Below, piece after piece: positions 51,079 to 64,000 of a stretch of 64,000 nucleotides of DNA; position 1 is the first letter of the stretch; every line of letters begins with the position of its first letter. The translations under genes and the position numbers were made by a program. The notes beneath the pieces were generated by a model. That model did no database searches. It was not told the DNA's origin and was given only the letters and a program-made list of their open reading frames with translations. The DNA comes from Luzula sylvatica (Eukaryota > Streptophyta > Magnoliopsida > Poales > Juncaceae), in NCBI GenBank assembly GCA_946800325.1, contig OX326959.1, positions 17,762,862 to 17,826,861 on the forward strand, given 5' to 3'.

Positions 51079-51807
51079 TAGGGGTGTTCAAATGGTCGGT
51101 TCGGATCAAACCGAACCATTTAAAGTAAAACCAATTTAAACCGAACCAAACTGACCAAATAAATATCCGAATCAAACTAAAACCGAACCAGTTAAACCAA
51201 ACGGTTTAACTGGTTTATTCGGTCAAACCAAACCGAATAAGAATGTAGTGTAACCAATTTATACAATTTAGACTCTACGACTTTCGAATAACAAAAATCA
51301 ATTTCTAATTACCACATATAATAGTTAATTGTCCAATTCAGTTCACACAACAAAAAGAGGAATGCTCAATTTTTTTTAAAATAAAAATAACTAGTTCAAA
51401 CTAATAACTAAAAAGTCAACATATATCAGTGCAAAATAACATCAAATCTATTAACTAAAATTCACCAATATTTAGTATTCGAATGCAAAATTTCATCAAA
51501 TTTTTTTAATAAAAAGGACTAACTCTATCATTTCAAACTTATAAAGTCAAAATTATTATGAACATGATCCATCAAATATTTTATGCATTCCAAATTTTTA
51601 TTACACCGTATATTTTTGCATGCCACATGATAATTATAATGGTCGGTTCGGTTTTCAAAACACAAAACTTAACCGAACCAATAAAAATCGAATAACACTA
51701 ATTTTAAATCAAACCGAACCAAATAATCCACTAAACCGAACCAAATAAACCAAAATTGACCGGTTCGGTTCGGTAACCGAATAAACCAAACCGTTTGAAC
51801 ACCCCTA
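51079..51807. mobile_element. hAT-like element with AACCGAACC subterminal repeats
   Basis: TAGGGGTGTTCAAA at 51079 and TTTGAACACCCCTA ending 51807. Duplication AATGCACG (51071-51078) and AATGTACG (51808-51815), seven of eight matching. Subterminal zones are full of ACCGAACCA/GGTTCGG units. Non-coding. Confidence 0.82.
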
Positions 51808-51815
51808 AATGTACG

Positions 51816-53589
51816 GGATATTTCTTAATTTTTGTCAGGGTGTATAAGGCATTGGAGTATTTCTGCAGGTAACCTTGTGTGGGTAAAAAAATTAAAAATA
51901 ATCTGATTTTCAAAATTATTTCAAAACTAATTCAAAATTGATTTTTAAAATTCGGTACCACCTGATTTTAAAAATAAGGTGAATTAATTAGTTTAAAAGT
52001 TAAAACACATTATTTAATCAGATTAAATATAAAGCACAAATCACGGCGGGTTTTATAGACGTGTTCAAAAACTTTAATTCTTTAATTATAACGTGACCAG
52101 ATTTTACCACCACATCTTTTATATCCCAGTTAACACATTTAATTGACATTGTAACTATCACGTCAGAGATATCGTAGACATCCATGTTGTTCTCATGGAC
52201 ATATGGAACAGACCCATCCCTATGTTTTCGGTGGAATTTCCGATAGAATTCCATTTCTTCGTGAGGTTGGAGACTCCTCTTATATAAACCATAGTAAAAA
52301 TCGTCGACTCATTTCCTTCCATTTCAAGACTGCATCGATCAGAATCAGCAGGACAATCGAATAAATTTAAATCAATACCAAATCAAAAAAAAAAAATTAA
52401 TTTAATCAATACCAACTAATTGTTAATTGTATATTCTTAATTTACCATGCCAATTAAGTATTCTAATTATAATATAGAGAGTATATTGGGGAAATTTTGG
52501 GCAAATAAAACTTTTCACTATTATTCGTGAGAGATCAGAAGCCCTGGCCAAAGTGAAACTTTTATTTTGCCCCAATATTTCCCTGATACATTCTTTATAT
52601 TCTAATTAACACACTCAATTAACATGATAATTCAAAAATACATAATTAACATTTAATTGGTATCCATTTAAATTTATTAATTCCCAAAAATCGTTAATTA
52701 TAAATTAATTATTGGTTAATTATATAACACATGTTAGTTATAATGTTAATTAAATGTGTTAAATAGGATATACAAAATGTAGAGATAAAATCTGAGGACA
52801 CGTAATAATTAAAGATTTAAAGTTGTTGAACCGTTTTATAAACACGGTGATTCTCGTTAAATGATGTGTTTTAACTTTTAAGCTAATTAATCCACATGGT
52901 TTTTAAAATCATATGGAACCGGATTTTATAAATAAATTTTGAGTTAGTTTTGAAATATTTTTACAAATTTGGTTATTTTTCGAATTTTTTACCTACATAG
53001 AATTACATGCAGAAATGTTCCTAAGATATTTTCTTTTTTCCATATATTTTAAATATTATTTTAATATTTTAATTTGAATTTTAATATTACGGATGCATAA
53101 CATATGAAATTATATTTATTATTGTTAGTTAAGACATGTTGAGCATAGCACATTGTCACACTGTTTCCATGGGGCCGTTTGATGTAAGAAATTTTGAAGG
53201 ATTTTGAAGAATTCTCGTATTGTATAGAGAAAATGAAATAAGAGAAAGTGTTTGAAGCATATGAGTTTCTCACGTGTGTTGTTTGATGTGTTAGAAAGTT
53301 TAATAATGGAAAGTGAAAGTTATAGTTTGATGTGAAGGAAAATTTACAAAAAGTTTGGTGTGATTTTTTTTGTTAATATTAAATATATATTAATTAATAC
53401 ATATTAGTTTATTGAATATTTTCTATAATGAATAAATACAATATATGAATATATTAAATAAAGATAAATAAATATAATTAAATTGTGTATAATATTATAT
53501 TTTATTTAAATATACTTATACTTTATTTAATTAATCATATAATTTATTTAATATAATTATACTTTATTTAATATATAATATATATTAAT

Positions 53590-53590
<1 letters not shown>
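51816..53590. other. AT-rich intergenic DNA
   Basis: Two AT-rich arms (about 51940-52250 and 52730-52960) contain similar words in opposite orientation (for example AATTAGTTTAAAAGTTAAAAC and GTTTTAACTTTTAAGCTAATT), suggesting a large decayed inverted repeat centred near 52.45 kb. No gene is supported. Confidence 0.45.

Positions 53591-53591
<1 letters not shown>

Positions 53592-53666
<75 letters not shown>
53592..53666. repeat. (TG)n(TA)n microsatellite
   Basis: About 28 TG units followed by about 9 TA units. Confidence 0.95.
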
Positions 53667-53745
53667 TTGCTAAGGAGAATCCAAAAAAATCCACGGGTGC
53701 AAAATATACTGATGAAACTAGCAAAATATATTATTCAAGGGTATT
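53667..53745. mobile_element. Partial copy of the MITE at 59252
   Basis: TTGCTAAGGAGAATCCAAAA, then CGGGTGCAAAATATACTGATG and AACTAGCAAAATATA, closely matching the left half of 59252-59498. The right terminus is missing. Like the full copy it abuts a (TA)n run. Confidence 0.6.
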
Positions 53746-54841
53746 TGGAGTAATTAACCATTTATGAATATTTAAGGTAAGATATCAAATATATTTATCA
53801 ATTAATTTGTGACTAAATTGGAATTTTTTGTTGTTCATTTAAACTAAAATCTCCATAAAAGATAAATTTTATGATACACCATTTTACATATATAATTAAT
53901 TGTTAAAATACCCAAAATACCCTTGTAAAAGGGTGTATGATAGAACTCCTCATAATATAAATATATTTATTTATTTACCTTTATTTAGTATATTCATATA
54001 ATTAGTGAGAGATGAATGACAATTGTGTTTTCCTTGATTTTTTTGAGAGACATCAATTGGAGGATAAAAAATGAGAGAGAGTGTCCAAGACAATCACAAT
54101 GGATTCCAATATCTCCATCTTTCTTTTGAATCAAACACTAGAAAATTGATTTGTCCATCATTTAACTTTCCTGTCTCGTGTAATCTCTCTTATTCTCACT
54201 TATCAAACATGGCATAGCACAATGTCTCACTGTTTCTAGATCATGGCTGTTCAAAGCTTTATGCAAGGTGATATCAAGGTAATTTTTCATATATACCCTT
54301 CCAAAACTCAAAAATATCATATTTACCCTTGTAAAAAATCTGAACCATCTTAATTTTTGGTATTTTAGGATTTGTAAGGAAGGCTTGGATATATCAAAAG
54401 AAGTAACCTTGTACAAATTAATGTAATTATTTAAAATAATCATTTGTACTATTGTAATTAGTTAATATATTTTTTTCTTTTTGTTTGTAAGAGGCATTGA
54501 TCTTTACTCTTGAGGGCTTCGTCATAGCCGTTTCTGGATAATTGCTATTTAGAACTTTATGCAAGGTTTGATTGTGTAAAATATAATGTTCCATAAAATA
54601 ACTTTTTTGTTTGTGTTATTTGGTAATGATAACATATAACATATATATTATTGTAAGATGTTTGACTTTATTTTTGTTGTTTTTGATAAATAGACCTGAA
54701 ATAAGAAATTGATGAGGTCTCTACCAACTTCTCTCTACTGAACTCGAGGTAACCAAGTCTATATTGTCTCATTGTTTAACCAAAAGTCTTTATTTGAACA
54801 AGTTTTTGTGATGCATGTACAGGTATTATTATTTGAGAAAT

Positions 54842-55663
54842 TCTACTATGTTCCCTTCCATTTTTCCGAAGGTTTCATGATGTCATCATCATGACATCAT
54901 GAAATCATTTTGGAAGAAATGGATCTCCAATTTGCACCGAACAATTCTTTCAATTGATAATGACTCTAATTAATTTATAATTAATTATTTTCTAATTAGA
55001 CTAATCAATGATGTAATGAATTAAATTTCAATTAAAATTATCAAATTTTTGGTATAAAATTAATTGGAGAGAAGTTGAGGTGCAAAATGAAGACACTTTT
55101 CACACAATTTTAATTGATGATTGTATCATAAAAAATAAGGTGAAATTGGAGAGCATGTCATAATTTTCCTTATTATTTGGAGGACTGACAAGGTCACCAC
55201 AAAAGTTAGGTTTTCTTCTCTTCAACTTTTTATGTATAAAAGTCCACATATTATATATGTTAATTGTCCAATTTTACCTACTGGCATGACCTCATTCTAT
55301 TCCACACATCATTTCACATTGAAGTTTTTTCTACCCATCAATATGTCAACCTCGCGTGTTTTCACATCTTTCTTCATATATATTTTCATCTTTCATATGG
55401 ATATATATTGCTTTACAATGTTATATATTGGTTGGTAAACGTGATAATTAGTAATTATGAGAATTTCAGTTATTTATCTTCCGTGTATGTGTTATGTGTT
55501 GAAACTTTCTTTTATCTACTTACAATTATTTTATATGGACATGTTTTATTTTTATTATCAAGAAAAAAACAATAATGAATAAGTTAAAACATAATGAGAA
55601 ACAATTATGTAATAGAGGACATTGATAGTAAAATCCGCAACGAAGCGCGGGTTATTTTTCTAG
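54842..55663 (+). mobile_element. Non-autonomous Helitron-like element
   Basis: The 3' end is CCGCAACGAAGCGCGGG hairpin, TTATTTTT, then CTAG (55660-55663) followed by T. The 5' end is tentatively TCTACTATGTTCCC at 54842. Contents are AT-rich without helicase. The plus-strand frames around 55232-55575 have no recognisable domain. Confidence 0.55.
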
Positions 55664-56818
55664 TCTTAACAAATTTTGCATTTTTGCAAAAGTCCACGTG
55701 ATCAACGCGATTCAGTCCATTTGATTTGTGACATACAGTATGGGAGTCATGAGACAGACTTTGTATTTCTTTTTTTTTAAGAGAACAACATGAGAAGAGT
55801 TTGGAATGCTCGCAAGCAAGTGCTGGTGAACTGAAATATTTAGAAAATTTGCATGATAGCATACGAATACGATTATCTATTCACAAATAATTTCAGTAGT
55901 AATATTTTTTTTAAAATTTCCTGCTTCTTCCGATAAAACTCACATATAACTTGTTCTAAGAACGTGAGTTGTCACGAAGCATTCATCTTGTATGAACATA
56001 AACAGCATTACTTGCCGAAATTATAAAATTTACACAATTTCTCATTATTAAATCAAGCATTATTGTTGTTATTTATAAACATTAAGGTGAAAACTCTGAA
56101 GCAGTTCTCGCATAGGTTAGAAGACACAAATAAATGCAAATGAAGTTATTGCGAAATACTTCATATATAGTACATATTAATTTTTATTTCTCACATCAGC
56201 AATAAGATCACAAATTTTACTTGATAATAAATGAAGAAAACTTATATGTCCTCCATCAATTGATGTACCGAACCACAACTTCTCACAACATATAATTTTA
56301 TATGTCTCACATTCAACCAACTATACTATAAGCCCCTTACCAAGATCACAAATTTAACATTCACTTTTACAAATTTTGCCAGCCTCACCTTTTAACATTC
56401 GCAAGCAGGAAATATGATTAGGCACTGACAAACTGTTTGAGTGAGCAGCAAATGTGATTAGGCGACAAACTGTTGGAGTATTAAGTTTTTTTTTACTATT
56501 GTTCCTTTAAGCCAGAAGAGTGATAATTGAAACTTATATTTATCAAGAACAACATCAAATAAACAAAGATTTATAGCACGTCTCGCATAAAATACAAATC
56601 AAGTGAACATAAGGCAAATAGGTGCATAATATTCCATGCATATTATACATAATCTTTATTTTATATATCAGCAATAAAACCACAATTTGATCATTTTTTA
56701 ACGACAAAATTTCTGAGCCTGGGAGTTTAATATCAGAAAATGTTTGTTTAACCAGGAGCACTCCGCGCATCATCTTAAACAACCACCAAGTTAATACAAC
56801 TTTAAATATAAAACTAAA
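55664..56818. other. AT-rich intergenic DNA, nothing recognised
   Basis: No ORF with recognisable content, no repeat termini seen. Confidence 0.5.
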
Positions 56819-57328
56819 GGGTAACGTTATTGCAAGAGCTGATATGACAGAACAAAGAGCAATTTTATAAAGAATCAAACTAATGACCATTTTACCTTCA
56901 TTCATGATAATTGTTATTTATTGTTTTGTACGAACATATAAATAAATAAATTTACTCTCATTTGCTCTCTTGACAGTGAATATTATAACACAAAATAAAA
57001 CAAAATGTACTCTTCGATCTTCAAAATTGAAAAAAAATATATTCGATCTGCGCATTTGAAAACAAAAATTGCTAGCGAAGAATACCCAATTTAAAATCTG
57101 AAAAATTATTATTTCAAATATATTTATTCAATAAAAATTGTGTACGTTATTTTTAAAGATTATGATTGTTACGAATGAAGAGATTGTGATTTTATGACAT
57201 GTAATAATGTTAATAATAAGAACATTAAATAAGAATCATTATGAATTAGGATAAAATTGTTATTTCCACAACAAAAATTAATTTGTTCTTTATTAATTCA
57301 TGTTAGCTCTTGCAATAGCATCATTCCT
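56819..57328. mobile_element. TIR MITE candidate
   Basis: Left end GGGTAACGTTATTGCAAGAG (56819) and the reverse complement of the right end GGAATGATGCTATTGCAAGA (57328) share a long inverted core TATTGCAAGAGCT. AT-rich, non-coding interior; the minus-strand frame at 56555-56905 runs across the left end and is not a gene. Target duplication unclear, so superfamily not assigned (Mutator-like possible). Confidence 0.42.
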
Positions 57329-57950
57329 AAATAAGCATATCCAGTGCCCATCCAAAGACAGTGTTCAGTTGCTACAACAGAAGCAAAACAACGGTACTTT
57401 CACAAAATTCCTCTTCATCGGCTAAAAGCTCAGACGCACACAACACATGCACCCAGAGCACGAAAGATTGAAACAAAACCCAGCAACAAACCTATGTGGA
57501 TATCACACAGCCGAAATAACCTCAATATATCAGATCCAACAACCAACAACCAACAACCAATCTTTCAATTCATATTAAAATCACCTAAGAAAAATCAATC
57601 CACTTGCAAAATCAAACATATCTTCTTGCGGTTCAACATAATCCAACCGCAACCACTTATTGTGTTCCCATGAGTCAAGAAGAGAAAAAAAAAAAAAGCA
57701 ACAAAATCAGGGAGAAAAGAGCCAAAATGAGAAAGAAACGAACAAAAGAAGAAAAAAAATGAGGAGACAAATCACGGTCTCTCAATGAGCCAAGAAGAAA
57801 AAGAAGAACAAAGAAAACAAAAAATGAGAGAGAAAAAAGCACAATCAGATGAGAAATAGCAAAACCAAAGCAAAAAAATAAATAAGGAGACAAACCAAGA
57901 ACAACAGTACCATAATCCTAACAGATTTAACAAAATCACAATTCATTCGC
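57329..57950. other. Purine-rich spacer
   Basis: GAAGAAAAAG-rich sequence (57676-57890) with low-complexity frames on both strands. It resembles the purine-rich parts of the 47-48 kb duplication. No gene supported. Confidence 0.45.
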
Positions 57951-58089
57951 AGATTAAGTTTGAGTCTCGTTGGTATTATCAATAAAAAATATGAAAATAT
58001 AAAATCAACGGTACCAACGGTCCCGTTGGATTAGGAGACAAATCATGAGCAACAGAACCATAATTCTAACAGATTTAACAGATTTAACA

Positions 58090-58215
58090 AATCATGAACA
58101 ACAGTACCAACGGTCTCATGATCTAGTGGTAATGTGTTTAGCATAAGATACCATAGATCATGGATTCGAATGGGTTTGAGTCCCGTTGGTATTATTATCA
58201 ATAAAAATATGAAAC
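58090..58215 (+). mobile_element. tRNA-derived SINE-like element
   Basis: TCATGATCTAGTGGTAATG (A box) and GGATTCGAATGGGTTTGAG (B box) are about 30 bp apart, flanked by CCAACGGTCTC and GAGTCCCGTTGGTATTATT. A truncated relative (GAGTCTCGTTGGTATTATC) lies at about 57962-57985. No cloverleaf closes, so it is not a functional tRNA. Confidence 0.5.
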
Positions 58216-59251
58216 CAAATATATCTACGATTCGTGGATTAGATTCCATTCAAAACAAAAAAAAACATAACTCATTCAAACATCTGTATGAATATTAAAA
58301 TTGATGCTTTACTAATATCTTATTTAAAATAATATGTATATGTGTATTATGCGGCTGTTAAGTATTAGTTGTACGTGGATAAGTGTCTATTGAAAATAGA
58401 TTAGTATTAGATAGAAAGGTTGTCTATTTTTTTTTTTTTTTTTTTTTTGCTTTAGAAAGGTTGTCTATTGAAAATAGATAGGGATATATGTAATTAAAAA
58501 GGAAAATATACTTGGCCCTCCAAACTCAAAAATGAAGTCTGGATGAGATGGCAAAAGTGGACTAAATGAATTGATTAGCCTCTTCAATTGACTTAATTAA
58601 ATATTAATTGACACGTAAATGATTTATAATATGTTAATATTAGTACATATTAATTGACGTGTCAATTCAATTAAACGGTCAGTTAAATCGCTAATCGAGT
58701 CAATTAACAGTACTATTCAATTCATTTAATCTATTTTTACCACATCATCAAGACTCATATTTTGAGTTTGGGGGGCTTAATATATAACCCCTAATTAAAA
58801 TGTGTGTTTTGGGGATGTGTATTGAATCCTACCGTAGCGAAATTTAGAGAAGTATAATAAATAAATAAATAAAAATGAGACTTTGCCCCGTCTTCTCTGC
58901 CTCAGCATGAGAAAAATATAATAGAAAATTAGAAGGCAATTGCCTCTGTCTCCCTCTCCGATTTCATTTCAGTTACTCATAAAAATGAAATTACGATTAT
59001 ACCCATTGGAAAACTTTGACACATAAGAACTCGATTTTGACCGTTCGAAAAGTTAGATATTTAATATGAGTCTTATATTCTAAAATTTTAGGAATATTAT
59101 TTTACTAATATCAAAACCATATTTTTTATATTTATTACAATATCATCTGGACAGATATTTTGTGACTCTTTAAAAAATATTTTTGTTATAACGAGTCACT
59201 TAAAATAAAATCTTACAACTCGTTGTATTATTGATAATATATATACAATCT
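58216..59251. other. Intergenic DNA, nothing recognised
   Basis: AT-rich with a poly-T run (about 58429-58448) and a 15-bp repeat AAAGGTTGTCTATT on both sides of it. No gene supported. Confidence 0.5.
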
Positions 59252-59495
59252 TGCTAAGGAGAATCTAAAAAAAGAATTAACGCGTGCAAAATATACTGAT
59301 GAAACTAGCAAAATATACTATTCAATTAGCAAAATATACTGATGAATCCAATATGTTGACATAGTTAAAATTGAGAATAAAATAATATATTTTCAATAAT
59401 ATATTTTGATAAATACAAGAATATATTTTGCTAATTTAAATAGTATATTTTGGTTTTTGAATTCTTTTTCTGATTCTTTTTATGGATTCTTGTTA

Positions 59496-59498
<3 letters not shown>
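59252..59498. mobile_element. MITE of about 247 bp with TGCTAA termini
   Basis: Left end TGCTAAGGAGAATCTAAAAA, right end reverse complement TGCTAACAAGAATCCATAAA. Inside are inverted words GCAAAATATACT and AGTATATTTTGG. It sits between TA-rich runs, so a TA target duplication cannot be verified. A partial copy lies at 53667. Confidence 0.6.

Positions 59499-59539
<41 letters not shown>
59499..59539. repeat. (TA)n microsatellite
   Basis: About 20 TA units directly at the MITE end. Confidence 0.95.
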
Positions 59540-59542
<3 letters not shown>

Positions 59543-59644
59543 GATGATTAAGATACTCAATTAAGTATTATGGGTTTGATACTTACGAATATTTAATCAT
59601 TGGATTTGCTTTGAGATTTGTGTTTTTTAATGATTTTGAGAATT

Positions 59645-59738
59645 GACGTATCGCCGTATCCGTATCATATCGGATATTATACTCGTATCCGTATCCGTAT
59701 CATATCGGATATTATACTCGTATCCGTATCCGTGCAGC
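59645..59738. repeat. Short tandem duplication of TATCCG-type sequence
   Basis: Two copies of ATCATATCGGATATTATACTC separated by CGTATCCGTATCCGT. Resembles the array at 63640-64000, so it may be a fragment of the same repeat family. Confidence 0.6.
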
Positions 59739-60575
59739 ATAGATTCTATCACGTCTCCTCATTTCTCCATCACATTCTCTATATTCAATTAATAATTAAT
59801 TGGTGATTATTAACACAATCATTAAAAAAAAAAATATCCCATTAACAATAAATTGATATTGATTAAAAATTATTAATGTATAAATATTTTAATTATATAT
59901 TAATTAATTATTAATGAAGTATCGTTTTGTTAATTATTTGAGTAATTAATAGTTAATATTTGATATAGAGAATCTAGCCGTGAGGAAATGGGGGGCACAA
60001 TACAAGACCTTTATTTTGTATATCGCTACAAAATATCCTTTTGCAGGTGTATACAAAATATTTCTTGAATTCTATTGGGGGTATCAATGATATTTTTTTT
60101 ATTTATAGTAGTATAAGTGATATTTTTTCATAAAATTGAACAATAAATTAATAATTTCATATTGTCATATTCTGTAAGTAAAGAGTAACTAAATAATATT
60201 ATAGATATTTTGAAAGATAACTTGGATATATTTTATTTTTTTAATGCGTAAATACATAAATCCTCCTAAAAAATAATATATAAGTTCGTGGATTTATTGC
60301 CTTAACTACGAGGCAACACCTGAATTAAAAATCATGAAGGAAAACACAAACAAAAATGAAAGAAAAGATAATAGTATTTAGTAGCAAAAATATATAAATT
60401 CAATGATGGTAAACTTTTCAAAACACACACTATGAAATTGTCATAATCTTACAATTTTATTTTAAAAAGAAACACAGTAAAATCCATATCCAAACAAATA
60501 AACTAAAATCTTCTCGGAAAATTTACCACATAACAGCACCATTATAATTTCGATCACCATTCTCTACTTTGCACA
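59739..60575. other. Spacer downstream of HCT-like 2
   Basis: AT-rich, no gene. From about 60330 it resembles the sequence downstream of HCT-like 1, marking the edge of the duplicated block. Confidence 0.5.
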
Positions 60576-62566
<1,991 letters not shown>

Positions 62567-62672
62567 TTAAGAACCCAGTTACGCAAAGCTACGGAAATCT
62601 TTAGTATGAAGTAGTAGAGTGAGAAGGGAGAGAGAGAGAAAGAGTAGATGGTTTGTATTACGAGATCTCTCG

Positions 62673-62732
62673 TATTATATAGGAAGAGGAGGAGGAGAGT
62701 TCGTCTTCGTTGTGAGGACTCGTAATGAGCTT
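62673..62732 (-). promoter_or_regulatory. Core promoter and conserved upstream block of HCT-like 2
   Basis: TATATAATA at 62681-62673, about 115 bp before the ATG, followed downstream by a purine/pyrimidine-rich leader. The block 62701-62732 is identical to 42351-42382 of copy 1, and further short words (TGTATCC) continue beyond it. Confidence 0.55.
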
Positions 62733-62759
62733 TTGGCGGATAGTAAGTGTATCCGTTTA

Positions 62760-63635
62760 CTATTGCATTATTAGCAATTATAAATTTAGAAATTATACTA
62801 TGCCCCTTATAAATTTAGATAGGTAAACTATGATTTTTAGAGTAGAGAAGTATCCATTTTATATACATCCATCCTAAAATAAAATAAAATTAATAGTGAC
62901 GTATGTGCCCAGTATTCTTTTAAAATTTGATTTTAAATTTTAATTTATGATTTGATAATCTAATTTATGATTTAATATCTTATTTAAGTATCAAACAAAA
63001 AATTAATATGTTAAAAATCAAGTAGTTAAACAATATTTACGTCATCAAGAATTGTGAGAGCGAAAACAATATTCACGTCGTCAAATATGATTCGACAAAA
63101 ACAATATTTAAACGAAAACAATGAGAGAAAAGTTAAGTATATTTTCTGTGCTTTTTATATTTTCACTTCTGTACTTCCCCAAATATGAAGAATCTTGTGG
63201 ATACGAATAATACTGATACTTGTAACGGCGTATTTGCTAAGACAGTTTTGTATAGCAACAGGAAACGCTAGTTGTAGGAAACCAATACATGATTATTAGA
63301 AAACTATGATAACAGAAATATGCAAAAAACTATGAGTGTAGGATGTTTAAATGTTGTTTGATGAAAATCATAAGATGAGACGTAACAAATGAATATAATA
63401 TTATATAGTTGTATTATTTTTTATGAAATTCTATAACTATCAAATTTATTTCTTAATCATACCAAAATATTATAATTATTTCAAACAAATAAATCATTCC
63501 AATAACTTTAGATTAGTTTTTCTAATAATACAAATGAAACAAAAATAATTTTAGAGAATATTATCTTTTTAATACTATTTATTTTAGAGAATATTTTTTT
63601 TTAATACAACTAATTTTTATAAAATATTATTTTTG
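62760..63635. other. AT-rich intergenic DNA, nothing recognised
   Basis: No gene, RNA or element end supported. Confidence 0.5.
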
Positions 63636-63639
63636 TTTC

Positions 63640-64000
63640 ATATCGATATCTGATACGAATACGATATCTGATACGAATACGGTATACGGTATCTGATATC
63701 CGATTTCGGATATGAATACAATATCTGATATTTGATTTTGGATACGAATACATTATTCTATATATGTTAGAAATACGGATACTAATACAATATCGACATC
63801 TGATTGAGATACGAATATGATACATGCTATGTTATGCGGATAGTTCAAAAATGCAAAAGTATCCTAAGGATACGCGTATCCGATACTGATACGGGTGCGA
63901 TACGGCTCGGATACGTATCGGATGCGCCACGTAGCGTATCCGAATATTTTAATAAAAAAAAAAATTCAGATACGGCGGGGATACGGCACGATACGGCATG
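63640..64000. repeat. Degenerate GATACG/ATCCGAT repeat tract, cut by the window end
   Basis: Repeated GATACGAATACG, GATATCTGATA and CGATACGGC words on both sides of an AT core, in the style of hAT-like subterminal repeats. The final GATACGGCACGATACGGCATG is likely close to an element terminus outside or at the window edge. The frame at 63610-63825 rich in Ile/Arg/Tyr is an artefact. Confidence 0.5.

Noticed and set aside
51079..51807. Telomere-like repeat tract
   Set aside because: The repeated unit is AACCGAACC, not TTTAGGG, and it is bounded by hAT-like inverted ends with an 8-bp duplication.
58090..58215. A tRNA gene
   Set aside because: A and B boxes are present but acceptor and anticodon stems do not form; better explained as a SINE.

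Overview
The window looks like nuclear DNA of a flowering plant, most likely a eudicot. It is AT-rich, its genes are spread over short exons with GT/AG introns, and it is packed with plant-type mobile elements. It holds a plastid-type CcdA gene and two BAHD acyltransferases of the HCT/HQT/rosmarinate-synthase clade. That clade hints at an asterid, but I cannot name the species.

Five host genes can be rebuilt exon by exon with every splice phase closing. They are a small MED26-like/TFIIS-N gene (397-1362, -), a tryptophan- and GW/WG-rich protein of unknown function (8299-9522, -), a chloroplast CcdA-like thiol-disulfide transporter in 12 exons (36073-38294, +), and two HCT-like genes (39519-42196 and 60576-62560, both -). 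The HCT-like genes are duplicates about 18 kb apart, sharing a promoter block and downstream sequence. They would act in hydroxycinnamoyl ester (chlorogenate/lignin) metabolism; the other genes are functionally unrelated to them.

The middle of the window (16773-32836) is one 16-kb nested LTR retrotransposon. The outer element (minus strand, TSD TATAT) has Sirevirus traits: a UBN2-type gag with two zinc knuckles, several polypurine tracts, and a large extra ORF before the 3' LTR. It has no protease, integrase, RT or RNase H. Its gag is split by a younger Ty1/copia element (plus strand, 23143-30887, TSD GTATC) whose LTRs are almost identical although its gag/pol is badly decayed. A solo LTR of that younger family (TSD GATGA) lies at 13317-14231.

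The most striking non-coding signal is a set of repeated palindromes of the form GCGT-NNNN-ACGC. The centre is TCGA in the outer element, CATG in the inner element and its solo LTR, and CCGG in a third LTR-like fragment near 48.7 kb.

The remaining DNA is mostly small non-autonomous elements. These include hAT-like elements with 8-bp target duplications, Helitron-like 3' ends (GC-rich hairpin plus CTAG/CTAA), TIR MITEs, tRNA-derived SINE-like units and microsatellites. Three hAT elements sit inside one copy of a local tandem duplication, so the other copy shows the empty site.
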